Assembly (NCBI RefSeq): GCF_000003815.2
Contig: NC_049992.1
Location: 1,112,669-1,174,115 of the forward strand
Direction of reading: 5' to 3'
DNA from: Branchiostoma floridae
Lineage: Eukaryota; Chordata; Leptocardii; Amphioxiformes; Branchiostomatidae
DNA: 61,447 nt
In this document: one piece after another, positions 46,501-57,276 of the stretch
Layout of the letters: each line of letters begins with the position of its first letter
Position numbering within the stretch: position 1 is the stretch's first letter
Program-made: the position numbers and the translations under genes
Notes under the pieces: generated by a model
The model's database searches: none
What the model was told of the DNA's origin: nothing
Seen by the model: the letters and a program-made list of their open reading frames with translations, nothing else

Positions 46501-49500
46501 CCGCGAATGACGGTTGTACCGGCTATATTGATACAGATACAGAGTGCGTACGTAGGAGGTCAACTTATTTCGTTACGGTAATAACGGTGGGTCAAAGTAA
46601 AAAAACAACAGTTCTTTTCGCAAAATCTTAAGTTGAGTTCACACATGCGTTCGAGGTCCGAATAGCGCCTTGGCCTCTATAGCTACGTACTAGTCGCCGG
46701 AAAAAATAATAGAAATTGGACAAATACAGGCAGGTATCATGCCAGCGTAGTTAACTGGTCGCGAACCATACTTCTTGGACAGCTAATTCATCTGGCATGT
46801 TATGTGCCTATATTTGTACAATTTTTCCCGCCGGGTAGAGGCTACACAGTAGATCAGAGGTAACAATTCCATACGGACCTTCAAAGGACTTGAATACATA
46901 CGCATATGTGAACCTGGCTTTACCTACTCAAAATTGTCAATACACACCTCATGCGAATTATACGCGCATAGACGTAAACGGGGACTGCCTTTAACAATAC
47001 GCCGCTGGTTGATTCTTTTAGCTAGCTTGTGCTTAACCAGTGGTAAACCATTAAGGATGACATACAGGCTAGACAGATGTCGTTTCGGAACAGCATTTAG
47101 CTTAGGACAAAAATCCGCACAAACTGAGCACTAAGGCATCAAGGCAGAGGTTTCAAATGGATGGCTTTGAATCCTACACGTTTGTAGCCGCATCGCATGG
47201 CAAAGAAACGTAAATATACTTAGTGATAGACAATAGACCTTTCACTAAGTCTTCGGCTTAAGTTGTTTGGCCTTCAGGCCTTCACTACCGAGCAACATTT
47301 CCCCCCGTGCACTTAGCGCTGAGTGCATGGGTCATCTGAGGTAATCTCCAAGCAGATGTAAGGTTCCGTGTTCAGTGTTCACACGTGCGTATATATTTTG
47401 GTCAGTATGAGACCCGTATGGAATTCCCAGTCACTACCAGGCTCCACGGGACGCTGGAAAACTAGTAGAAATAAGACTAATGTAGAAACAGAACATGGCA
47501 GAGGAATTAGCTGTCCGAGGAATATGGTTTACCACCAGAAATATGAAATAGGGAAAAAAGTTTTGTACAAGCCTATACAGCTCATTTCTCTCTTCGCTAT
47601 ATAGACCACCTTCTATTACAGAATGGAATTCTCGTATACATGTTACCTAATGTATTTTGTTAGTGGCACCGCTAACATAAGCTCTTAGCTTGAGTACAGC
47701 ACCACTGTGAATGTACTTCATATTCTATGTTTAATTCTAAAAGAAAATGTAATTCGATGTTGGTATTTCATATTTTATGCTTAATTCTAAAAAAATGTAA
47801 TTCTATGGCACATTTACAGGCAGATGAAAGATCGTCCTTACGCCACCTTCTACAACACGGTTACCAGGCAAGGGCAGACGGTTACCAGGCAACAGATGAC
47901 GGTTACCAGGCAACAGCAGACGGTTACCATGCGACGTCAAACGGTTACCAGGTGACGGCAGACGGTTACCATGCAACGGCAGACGGTTACCAGGCAACAG
48001 ATGACGGTTACCAGGCAACGGCAGACGGTTACCAGGCAACTGCCGCGGAGGTTACAAGCTCCCAGGCGCCGCGGACCCCCCGCTGCGGCATGGCTGACGA
48101 GGAGAACCCCAGACCGCTGGACGTGCGGTGGCACAAAACCGACCTGAGCTACAGGATCAGCTACTACACCGCAGATCTCACCCGGGAGGAGGTGGACACG
48201 GCCATCGCAGATGCTTTCAGTGTAAGTAATGAATATAACGTTACATGTATGAATACTGTAAATGCAGAAATGTTCGCGGTGGATTAACGTTCGGCGGCCG
48301 CTTCACCGCGAATTTAAAACCACCGCGAACATTTTCCATAACAGTAAGAGACTGCAGTGCATGGTGCTACCGCGAAATTAAAACCACCGAGAAAAGTCCA
48401 TTTTCCCGCTAGCGCGAAATTAAATCCCCGCAAACTTAAATGCATTTCGCCAACAAACTGTTCAAGTCGGAACTCAGGGACTGGCTACCCCCACTCAGGA
48501 GTCAAATCTCAGGAAGACTCACACGCAATGCCAACAAGTTGGACACGCCGATCTGTCGCACCAACAGACACAAAAACTCTGCCATTCCCTTTCTGACTGA
48601 ACTGTTAAATAACTCAGAATGACCTTCAAAACAGTCCCCCTAATTATGTCGACTATTCGTGAATGACTAGTCTATACGAGGGGCATTCAATAAGTAATGT
48701 CCCTGACCCATTTCCCATAGCAGGAGATTAATGAAACTTGGCACAGTTATTAGTCTTTCTCTTCATAGGAACCACCCAGAGTTTTGCATTTCTCCCATCA
48801 TTTGATATAGCTCTGGACACCGTTCTTGTAGGACATCCCAGGTTGGTCCTCCGACAGATGCCTCATCAATGGCAGAAGAGGGACGACAAGGTCTGGGAGC
48901 TGTTTCCACAGACTTCCGACCTTGTTTGAATTCAGGATGCCAGCGTTTTACAAGGTCATATGATGGGGCATCATCGCCATAAGTTTTTTTCATTTCATCA
49001 AAAGTCCCCTTTAGTGTGCGTCCTTTCAAATACAAAAACCGGATCACTGCGCGACACTCAACTTGCTCCATTTCACACCTGGTCCATTTCACACCTGACT
49101 CAGTTCAAACACCAGTAAATCAGTAACCACAATTAGTTCAGAGCTGTTTTTTGCAACCTAACTCATAGAGATATGACTCATTACACATGCAAAATTTCAT
49201 CTAGATCAGACAACTGGAAGTGGGTCAGGGGCATTACTTATTGAACGCCCCTCGTACATAACAGCTGAACACTTGTCTTGGTCCTAGCGATATAAGACCA
49301 AAGGTCCTTGATATTTTGTAAATATTGTTTGTTAGCAATTACGATTTTAAGCCATGTATCTTCTTAAATTACTGTACGTAACTCTTTGTGCAATTCTCCC
49401 TGGAGGAGTACATGTAAATTACCATCACAATTCAGACTTGATTTAAAGTCTGCGATGTGGCATTTTAATAAAGATTTCAAGATTAAAAAAAAAAAATTTA

Positions 49501-50339
49501 CAGTATCATGTTATGGCTACGTTTCCAAACCAGTGCCCGACAGGGCAGCTTGCAAGGAAAAAAGAATGCTCTTTCTTTATGATAAGACAACAAAATAACC
49601 AAAAAATCAGTCATAAGGAAAGTTTTCGTACATTTCTTGCTATACATTTCTATCTATTTTTTGTTGCTGTTTCAGGAAAACACTCGGCCTGGTTTGAAAA
49701 GGGTCGTCGTTAGCAAATGGCCATACGCAAATGCTGTGCACAATGTATCCATAACATTTTATCATATTTTACAACGTGTCTTTTAGGGTTACAATTGTAA
49801 CATAAGCATGGAGTTCAGAAATATGTAACACTGCAGCAATGAATGAATAAAAGAATAAATGAAAGAGTGAATGAAACAGACATGAATGAATGCATGAATA
49901 ATCGATTTTCATGAAATCATTCCAAAATCCTACACCTTTAATTATCCAGGTGTGGGAGTCCGTTTCCTCGCTGCGCTTCATCCGAACGTTCGGCCACCCG
50001 GACATCGACCTCTCCTTCGTGTACGGCGAGCACTTCGGCGACGCCGAGCCGTTCGACGGGCCATCATCGGGGACAGGCGGCGGGAACCTGGCGCACGCCT
50101 TCCCGCCCGACATCGAGTCCGAGCTCCGGGGAGACGTCCACTTCGACGACGCCGAGAAATGGACGATGGACAAGACGGAAGGTTGGGAGTTTTGTCTGTC
50201 TTCTCATACATTGCGTCCATTGTTTAAGTTAGACGTTTTATGAGCATATCTTATTAGTAAGAGGATTCGGTCTTTTTCTTATTTCTTGCTTTTTGTCTTG
50301 TGTGTATGTGTGTTTGTGAATGTGTGTGTCTGTGCGCTT

Positions 50340-50371
<32 letters not shown>

Positions 50372-53300
50372 CATGTGTGTGTGTATGTGTGTGCGTGTGA
50401 GTGTGTATGTGAGTGTGCGTGTGTGTGTGTGTGTGTGATGCCTACGTTTGATTAGCCACACAGGTATAAATTTTTTCCGGCTCTGATTTTCTTTTTTGTT
50501 TATCTATCTGTCTATTTATTTGTTTATTGTTGTTGCCACAGGTATAAACTTGTTCCAGCTCTGATTACCTTGCTTGTTTGTTTGTTTATTTACTTATTTG
50601 TTTGTTGTTACCACAGGTATAAACCTGTTCCAGCTCGCAGTACACGAGATCGGCCACAGCCTCGGTCTGAGCCACTCCCGTCAGCACAACTCCGTCATGT
50701 ACCCATACTACCTCGGGCTCCGACGTCACTTCCGGTTACACCGGGACGACATCCGGGACATCCAGCAGCTGTACGGACCTCCCCGGACGGACACAATCGA
50801 CAGTAAGGCTGACGTCACAATTTCAAACCGGAGCCCGGGAGGGCTGTTTGTGGAAACGTTTAATGAAAATAGAAATGTAGATGTAAATATATATATACAA
50901 ATTATGCCCAGGACTATTCTCTTTACGTCTTGTGTCAGTTTGGTGTCTTTTATACACTTTTTTGTTCCCTAAAGCTGCCCGGCCATGCCATTGTATGGAA
51001 ATGGCCTAAGTCTTTGCAGCTTTTGACGTTGTAATCTTCGGAAAGGAACTTAACACCCCTTTCCTTCTTGGCACGAGTGAAAATATCTGTTTATCTATTT
51101 ATTTGTTCTTAAATAACGAAAGATGTAATGAAAATGAAATATGACAGTGCGAGGAAGGCCGGAATCAATCGTTTTACAATTCCGATAAATCGATTAAGCA
51201 AAGGAAATAAGTATGGATGATAAACAAACCTACGAACAAACAAATCTTCCCATTCCAGTACCATCAGAGTTTAGAGAGGCTGTGTGCCCAATGAATGTAG
51301 GCCACGCAATTCCAGGCTGCAGTACCGTCATGTATTGCTAGTCGGCGTTCAAAGTTTGTGGACTCTGGTAGCACGTTTTTGGTCGGGTCCCAGGTAACGT
51401 CCTCCGGTCGGCTTACAAGGTCCAGCCTAATGAATATTCCATATAGGCCAGTCAATTTAAGGCTGCAGTACCATCATGTGTTACTAGTCGGCGTTTAAAC
51501 TTGGTCTGCGTAGTCTCATCATTTTATCCCTGACTTGCCAAATGTAGCCTGTTCCGGGCTGCGTCCCAGCAGGTACGTGCACCGCTCAGGGACCAGGGCA
51601 GGGCGTGCTGGTAGTGCACCACTAACATTACAATGCAGAATCTTTTACTCTCTCATCACATTTTACTCTCTCATCCATTGTATCCCTCACTTTCCGAATG
51701 TAGCCCGTTCCGGGTCAGGACCCAGCAGGTACGTGCACCGCTCGGCGTACACGGCGCAGCCCTGCCAGTGCCCGCTGGGGGTGCCGGACCTGGGGGACTC
51801 GGGGCCGGCCTACCCCGACCCCCCCGGGAAGATGCACATCTGCACGGCGGCAACTGACATCGACACCATCGCCCGCATGGGCACGGAGACCTGGGTCTTC
51901 AAAAACAGGTGATTTTCATTTATCAAACGCAGGCTTAACAACATAAATATGACACCGAAATATGGGTCTTTAAAAACAGGTGATTTTCAGTCATAAAACA
52001 CCGTCTTGACAATATTATTAAATGCAAGCTTGCAAGCTCGACAACATGGGAACGTGGATCTTCAAAAACAGTTATTTTTTTTCACTCATTCATTTATTGG
52101 TTTATCTGTAACACCGGGACAGGGGGCGATATTGACTCCCGACAACCTTTGACCCATGCCTGTTTGACCCACACGTGCTTGTAATATAACTTGCGTAGCC
52201 AGAGTAATTGAGTCAGACAGCGAATCCGATTTTTGAATTGGAGAACAGTTTACTTTTTCATGACATATTTTTCCAACTCGGGATACCATTCATGCTGACA
52301 GTTGAATTTTGTACAGCACGTGCAAGACTGTCCTTAGTTTGCGATTGTACGACGCTGGTAGGACGGGCGTGACCAGGGCCCGACCTTTTGATATTTTTGT
52401 TACCTGCTTTTTGTTTTCAAGTCAATTCGCCTTCTTCAAAGCCTTTGCTTGGGTTTGATTGACAGGTATTTCTGGCGAGGACCTGACGGGAAGAACGGGC
52501 CTTACGTTATCAGCGACTTTTGGCGGGGACTGTCCGACCACACGAGCCACATCGACGCCATATATCAGAGGGAGACGGACCAGAAAGTGCTCATCTTTCA
52601 AGGTAAACAATCATGTTTCTTTGTTTTTTTTTGTTTGTCTGCTTGTTTGTTTGTTTGTTTTCCGACCACACGAGCCACATCGACGCCATCTACCAGCGGG
52701 AGACGGACCAGAAGGTGCTCATCTTTCAAGGTAAACAATCATGTTTGTTTGTTTGTTGATGTTTGTTTGTTTGTTGCTAACTTCGCTTAGTTTATAAGAT
52801 ACCCATTTGGAGTTATTGTCGCATTTGTCTCGTCACGAATATGCAAATATTGATGATTATGAATATGCAAATTTGGCACGTCTTTATTTGCATATTCGTG
52901 ACAATGAGACAAAAACCCAGTGCCTGAAGGGACTTCACATGAATTTTCTCACTCCACACAGATGTAAAAATTGGTAACGTACCTGACTTCGGTTGGGAAG
53001 GTAAAGGCTGGTCAAAAAAGACTTTTTTGCGTTTTTTTTTTTAAGTTTTTGTCTGATAATCTGTGTTTTCACATTACTGTTTGTTTCTAGTTTTTGAGAA
53101 CCTCTGTGTTTCCCCACCAGGACGTCACTACTGGGTGTTCCACGTGAACAAGCTGGAGAGCGGTCCGCACCTCATCATTAACCTGGGCCTGCCCAACTAC
53201 GTGGACGCCGTGCTGACGTGGGGCGGGAATACTTACTTCTTCAGGGTCAGAATTGTCTTAGTCTTCTTCTTAAGATTCGGCCTGTTTTTGTACATATTTA

Positions 53301-54994
53301 ACACGTTGTGGATACTATCCAGACAGAGGTTGAGTCGCGTAGATATAGTAGTAGTCGGAAAAATTACACTGGCGCTCCTCTTGTAATTCTTCTGACTACT
53401 GCTATATCTACGCGACTCAACCTCTGTCTGCAGAGTAGTTATGGGCTTGTGTGGCATAACTGTGGGGTGTAGAAACTGTGATCTGTCAGACCAGTGTAGT
53501 ACAGTATGTTGTGGTTTAGAACAGGAGGGTCTAGTTTGAAGTGGTTTCAGAAACTCAGCAAACTTTGTGCAGCCAATTGCTTTGCACAGTTCATAAACAC
53601 CAGAAATACGACGACATGATGTTGTATGCTGACATGTTGAAAAGTGGTTGTACATTTCATTCACATGAAGGTTTTGTTCTCGAAAAGACATGTGTTACAA
53701 GGTTAATAGAATTATTAGGACTCGGTGTAATCTGTATCTCTATCTGCTTTACCTCCCTCAACTTCTCAATGAAAAGTGCCCTGCAGGTCGATCTGAGCTT
53801 CTCATGAATAAACAAAGCTTCAAACAAACAAGCAAACAAACAGACAAACACATGTTGTGCCTATAAGAAACTCCCACAGACTATGAGCTCTGAGAGACAT
53901 GAGATCTTCCATTTCTTGCTATCCCAGGGAAGGCGTTACTGGTTGTACAATGAGAAGGAGCGGCGACTGGACACGCGGACTTAGCCTCTACCAGGCTTCG
54001 TGGATCGGTGGTCTTATTGTAGAAATTGGACAAATAGAGTCTATAATACGCTAGGGGAGTTAGCCGGCCAGAAGAGTACGTTTCCTCACCACGTGATGAG
54101 GATAATGATTCACCGATCCACGGAGCCTGGTAGAGGCTAACGCGGACTCCCAAACGAACAAAATAGTGGGGATTTTAAAACTTTCAAACTGTGAACTCTG
54201 AGAGACATGAAATCTTCCCTTTGCTATCTCCAATCCCAGGGAAGGCGTTACTGGTTGTACAATGAGAAGGAGAGACGACTGGACACGCGGACTCCCAAAC
54301 CCATCCGCAGGATGTGGAAGGGGCTGCCGCATGACGGCGTGGATGCTGCAATTCGGCACGACGACGGTAGGTGGCGTCGCGCTAGTCCAGGAGTAAGACT
54401 GTAAAAGGGAGCAACTTGGAGGCATCATAAATGCAACAGACTGGAGTATTAGATGGATGACATCCTCTGGGCATCCCAAAAACTGATGCGGGCGTGCGAA
54501 TGAAAAAAAATGTCAAAAGTTGCCTCCATTGTGACGTGTAAGTGGTCAGGAGGCTAAGGCTGAACAAACGACTAAACACACAGGGTACTATGTAGAACCA
54601 GCCTGCATCAGGGGGTACGGAAATAGCAGAAATTGGCCCAAAAAAACGGGAAATTGTCCAGGGGAGTCTTGCATAAAAAGACTCGTTTTACACAACCACA
54701 GCTTTAGCTTCACCGACGTTTTGGTGACCATCTGTCCCCTTCCTCGGGGCAATTATGACTAAAATAGAGTTTCTTTATTCAGTGACAAACCAACCTGATG
54801 AAACTATTCACGGATGAAGATGACTGTATTTTTCAGGAGCGCTGTATTTCTTCAGCGGAACCCAGGTGTACAGAATGGACGAACAGGAGTTGGAGGTGAC
54901 GCGGGGGTACCCCAGGGTAGCGGCCTTGGACTACTTTAGATGCCCGCCGCCTACAAGCAAAGGCCACAGGGAATTTCGCTTCCCGGATCCTTGA
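40551..54994 (+). CDS. Secreted matrix metalloproteinase with expanded propeptide repeat
   Basis: Nine exons join in frame to 551 aa: 40551-40634, 47820-48221, 49950-50181, 50617-50802, 51704-51908, 52466-52602, 53121-53245, 54240-54366, 54837-54994. Residues 1-20 are a signal peptide ([17 protein letters not shown]). The propeptide (21-125) ends with the cysteine switch PRCGMADE (C117), which holds the zinc to keep the enzyme latent. The catalytic domain has [11 protein letters not shown] with H249, E250, H253 and H259, and Met-turn M267. A hinge (302-347) leads to a hemopexin domain bounded by C348 and C535. There is no membrane segment or GPI signal, so it should act on extracellular matrix or cell-surface proteins. 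The switch MAD replaces the usual VPD. No clear furin site precedes the catalytic domain. Confidence 0.9.
41077..41273. mobile_element. Foldback MITE in metalloproteinase intron 1
   Basis: The left arm GCTAATATCCCAGTCACATG..GACGAGTCTGCGAGCTC is matched inverted by GAGCTCGCAGACTCGTCGTC..CATGTGACGGGGATATTAGC. Arms are about 70 bp with few mismatches. Confidence 0.88.
42029..42182. mobile_element. Foldback MITE, CTCCAAGCAGA family, copy 3
   Basis: Arms AGTCTCCAAGCAGATCCTGT and inverse GTAGCGTCTGCTTGGAGAC flank a core with TATACTCCTTTGCCAGC. It is more diverged than the copies at 35470 and 35968. Confidence 0.85.
43345..44334 (+). repeat. Partial tandem copies of the 1.07-kb element end
   Basis: The segment starting TTACCTCCATGAAATGTCAT recurs in pieces at about 43352-43690, 43710-44000 and 44005-44160, each with CAAGAACGGCTGGATGGATT and GAAATCACCCCTATAT. 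Two units carry CTTATCTCCAAGCAGGTGG. They precede the complete copy at 44335-45431. Confidence 0.75.
44335..45431 (+). mobile_element. 1.07-kb nonautonomous element, copy 2
   Basis: The ends TTACCTCCATGAAATG and TTTCATGGAGGTATGAGG..GAACTCTAG match copy 1 (29643-30716) in opposite orientation. No transposase frame is present. Confidence 0.7.
45983..46213. mobile_element. MITE copy, GTTCACCTTTATCCGCGGGG family
   Basis: TTTCACCTTTATCTGCGGGG at the left and CCAGCGGCTAAAGG..GTGAACTCGCG at the right are decayed inverted ends. The core has GGGTATTTGGGGATATAAAG, also seen at 26960. Confidence 0.65.
46268..46543 (+). repeat. 56-bp minisatellite, five copies
   Basis: The same unit as at 37178-37572. 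Four copies are nearly identical; the fifth (from about 46490) is diverged. Confidence 0.93.
47859..48047 (+). repeat. Coding minisatellite: nine 7-residue repeats in the propeptide
   Basis: Nine 21-bp units (GGTTACCAGGCAACGGCAGAC consensus without its last base variants) encode GYQATAD-type heptads at residues 42-104, directly after the HLLQHGY that matches the metalloproteinase propeptide YGY motif. No unit shifts the frame. Differences are mostly substitutions (H for Q, D for A, S for A). Confidence 0.92.
48250..48445. mobile_element. MITE-like repeat with CGCGAA motifs
   Basis: TACTGTAAATGCAGAAATGT at the left is loosely matched inverted by AACTTAAATGCATTT at the right. The interior repeats ACCGCGAAATTAAA several times. 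It lies just after the metalloproteinase exon 2 donor. Confidence 0.5.
48440..48622 (+). mobile_element. LINE C-terminal fragment in metalloproteinase intron 2
   Basis: The frame reads [17 protein letters not shown] and ends [20 protein letters not shown]. The [16 protein letters not shown] ending is typical of the tail of non-LTR retrotransposon polyproteins. The fragment is 5'-truncated and not part of the metalloproteinase. Confidence 0.55.
48675..49256 (-). mobile_element. Mariner-derived 578-bp element, copy 1
   Basis: The element 48677-49254 has inverted ends CGAGGGGCATTCAATAAGTA, each flanked by TA. A minus frame (from 49092) keeps the N-terminal helix-turn-helix of a mariner transposase ([39 protein letters not shown]); the catalytic part is deleted. 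It sits in metalloproteinase intron 2. Confidence 0.88.
50300..50440. repeat. (TG)n microsatellite, metalloproteinase intron 3
   Basis: An interrupted TG tract precedes the exon 4 edge copies. Confidence 0.93.
50452..50616 (+). repeat. Exon-edge copies at metalloproteinase exon 4 5' edge
   Basis: CCACAGGTATAAA plus CTTGTTCCAGCTC occurs at about 50535 and, decayed, at 50458, before the real exon 4 start at 50617. Units are 75-80 bp and include T-rich intron. Confidence 0.85.
51534..51703 (+). repeat. Exon-edge copy at metalloproteinase exon 5 5' edge
   Basis: AATGTAGCCTGTTCCGGGCT and CAGCAGGTACGTGCACCGCT at about 51540-51592 duplicate the exon 5 start at 51699-51745. The intervening intron has a second small repeat of TTTTACTCTCTCATC. 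Confidence 0.85.
51945..52085 (+). repeat. Exon-edge copies at metalloproteinase exon 5 3' edge
   Basis: GGGTCTTTAAAAACAGGTGA (about 51965) and GTGGATCTTCAAAAACAG (about 52052) copy the exon 5 end and donor at 51891-51911. Exon 5 thus has copies on both sides. Confidence 0.8.
52603..52740 (+). repeat. Exon-edge copy at metalloproteinase exon 6 3' edge
   Basis: About 70 nt of exon 6 plus donor (CCGACCACACGAGCCACATC..TTTCAAGGTAAAC) recurs at 52663-52738 after a (GTTT) tract, with a few synonymous differences. It has no acceptor, so it should be spliced out. Confidence 0.9.
52824..52913. mobile_element. Small palindromic element, metalloproteinase intron 6
   Basis: TTTGTCTCGTCACGAATATG and its inverse CATATTCGTGACAATGAGAC bracket about 35 bp. 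Arms are about 28 bp. Confidence 0.75.
53312..53436. mobile_element. Foldback element, metalloproteinase intron 7
   Basis: AGACAGAGGTTGAGTCGCGT and AGATATAGTAGTAGTC are matched inverted by GCTATATCTACGCGACTCAA. The arms take up nearly all of the 125 bp. Confidence 0.85.
53437..53860. mobile_element. Possible retroelement remnant, metalloproteinase intron 7
   Basis: The stretch ends with ATGAATAAACAAAGC and a (CAAA)n tail at about 53805-53845, like a LINE or SINE tail. A long minus frame over 53233-53691 has no motif I recognise. Confidence 0.35.
53925..54239 (+). repeat. Exon-edge copy at metalloproteinase exon 8 5' edge
   Basis: Intron end, CCCAG acceptor and about 60 nt of exon 8 (GGAAGGCGTTACTGGTTGTA) appear first at 53928-53981, interrupted by a transposon, then again as the real exon at 54240. 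The real copy starts CTCTGAGAGACATGA upstream, as does the decoy. Confidence 0.88.
53973..54148. mobile_element. Mutator-like MITE with 9-bp target duplication
   Basis: The element 53982-54139 (158 bp) has inverted ends TAGCCTCTACCAGGCT and GCCTGGTAGAGGCTA with more pairing inward. It is flanked by identical 9-mers ACGCGGACT at 53973-53981 and 54140-54148. A 9-bp duplication is typical of Mutator elements. It lies inside the decoy copy of exon 8. Confidence 0.88.
54448..54520 (+). mobile_element. Dispersed retrotransposon-like 3' tail, copy 2
   Basis: TGGATGACATCCTCTGG, GGCATCCCAAAAACTGATGC and an A-rich end match the copy at 2677. Confidence 0.5.
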
Positions 54995-55860
54995 CGAACA
55001 GACATGCAGCTAGTTCAAGTTTAAGTTCTTTATTCATGATGTATAGGGAGCCCATACCTGTTTATTTAGCCCTTATTAGGCAATACAGCAGTTGTCTTAT
55101 CTCTGTGTTCAACTTCCATATTCTTTCTTATTGGCAAATACACAGAGAGCTTCCCTTAAAGAACAGACCCACAGCTAGTTCAATTTCAAGCTCTTTATTC
55201 ATGTACTGTATGGTGTATAGGATGGCGCCCATACCTATATATTTAGCCCTTAGGCCATACAGCAGTTGTCTTATCTCTGTGTTCAACTTCCATATTCTTT
55301 CTTATTAGCAGATACACAGAAAGTTTCGCCTTCTTGACGGATAGACCTGCAGCTTGTTCATTTTCAAGCCTTATGGTGTATAGGGTGGCGCCCATCCCTG
55401 TTTATTTAGCCATTAGGCCATACTTCAGGGGCTACTCCACTGCGTTCAACTTCCGTATTCTTTCGCATTAGCAAATGCCATATATAGATTTTCGATTCCC
55501 GGTGCCTTGACTAACGGACCTGTAGATAGTTTGGGTTCAAATTCATTCCATTTATATGTGCATGTTCCTAGTGGTGTATAGGGCGGCGCCCATTTCCATT
55601 TCCTGGCCCTTGGGCCGCACAGCATGGAGAAGTCTCTTGTACATTACCAGAAACCAGAGTATCACGTTTCAAGCCTCCTTCAAGAACATATCATATGATA
55701 TGTCTGACATATCTCGGCCTATCTCTTCTTATATACATGTACTAATATCTGTATTGGTATGTATTTGTATATAATATTTTGTTGTATCATTATGTATTTG
55801 TATCATGATACTTATGTTCTAAAAAAAGTCATGAAAATGATGTATACTGAAATAAATTTT
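54995..55860 (+). repeat. 3' UTR of the metalloproteinase with 160-190-bp repeats
   Basis: About four diverged units follow the stop codon. Each contains a relic of the terminal exon end (TTCGCTTCCCGGATCCTTGA or a decayed form, at about 54975, 55150, 55325 and 55490) and TTTATTTAGCCCTTAGGCCA. A polyadenylation signal AATAAA lies at 55851-55856. Confidence 0.7.
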
Positions 55861-57276
55861 TAAAGATGCATATGGTTGAATTACAAGTTATTCCAACGCA
55901 ATGGCGCCCGTCCCAGATTTTCAACCGATTCTGTTCTGATTGCCAGGGATTATTGCCGTTACAATGGGAATTCAATGGTCGATACTACCGAGTTACGCAC
56001 ACGATCCAACAATCTGCATATTTCTAATTCGCCACATTAAGGCCAGACTGAGAGGTTTTATGGAGCACATCCTCTGGAAACTCCCTAATTTATGCGAGAG
56101 AGCGAAAAATAGAAATCCAGCAACAAATAAAAATGCTGCTAAATCACAGGACCCCAAAGCTATCATCACGAACTGAACAATAGAACACAGTTTATTACAA
56201 GAAACGAGTTTTAACTTGTAGGAGGAACAGGTAGGTTTTCTTCTTCGTCTAAACGTACTCAGCTGAAGTAATCGATGTTTAAACTATTGCCAAGAACGAT
56301 CAAAGAAATACAATATTGGAAGGTATAAGCGATTCACAGTACTTGAAAGAGCCGTAGAAATTCTTCTGTGTTTGAGAATTGTAGGAGAATGCATCAGTTC
56401 TAAGACTAAATGAATTTGGTTATGATGTTTGTTCGGTTGAATTGGATTTTGAACATGAACGCCTACTTTGGAATGTTGCCTGCAGTATGAGGACATCCGC
56501 TGGGGGTAAAATCAAAGTGGCTTTTATTACAGAACATGCAGGTAATTTTGATCGCATTTTTACTTAATTTGTACATTGTACCTTGAGAATAAACATTGCA
56601 TTCATTTATTCTACCTGGGTTAAATTTACACTCAGGCTACGGCAGTTTAATTCTTATAAATACTTTTTCACCCTGCTATACATTTCGAGGAAGCTCCCCG
56701 CTTTTGGGTGCAAACATGTGGTAAATGTGATTCAAAACAATTGCCAGCAGGCGCGGCCCAGAGGTAACTTCTAGAGATACTTCCCCCACCAACAACACCC
56801 CCTACCCCCCCCCCCCCCCCCCACGCCCCACAGCAACATGGTCCTGCTCACCCCAGGCTGCATCGCGTGTACTCATCAGCCGGGCTCTCACATTAAGTTC
56901 GGCGTTGTGGCAACTCGGTGTTTTAATTAGGTGGACACGTGGATACGGATATAGAGATAGCCCGAGTTGACCAACAACTGTGTTCACAAAATTACCTTTA
57001 TATCGTACAACTGTACTGATCAGAACAAACACTGATCTAAGTTAGTCAAAAACAACTGTTGATTTCTTAGACATAAATAAAACTCTGTTGACATGAATCC
57101 GTTGGAATGTGATACGGTATACCCGATAGACGAGGAGTCCGGTGCTGTTTGGAATGTGAGACAAACACTAAATTATTCAGTCCAGTGACGCATGTAAAAC
57201 GTCCAGTTTTACAGTTGGCTTGTGGAAGGACACCAGTACATGTGTGGAGACATTGGGACGCTGCAAGGAGACAAAG
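55861..57276. other. Spacer between the metalloproteinase and the CUB gene
   Basis: I see no exon chain. It holds a weak third copy of the dispersed tail (56060-56110) and a C run (56804-56822). The frames here lack domain signatures or splice sites. Confidence 0.55.

Noticed and set aside
52663-52738. An extra hemopexin exon of the metalloproteinase
   Set aside because: It has a donor but no acceptor and duplicates exon 6 sequence; including it would repeat the same blade segment.
53233-53691. 152-codon minus frame
   Set aside because: It overlaps metalloproteinase exon 7 antisense by a few bases and a foldback element; no motif recognised.
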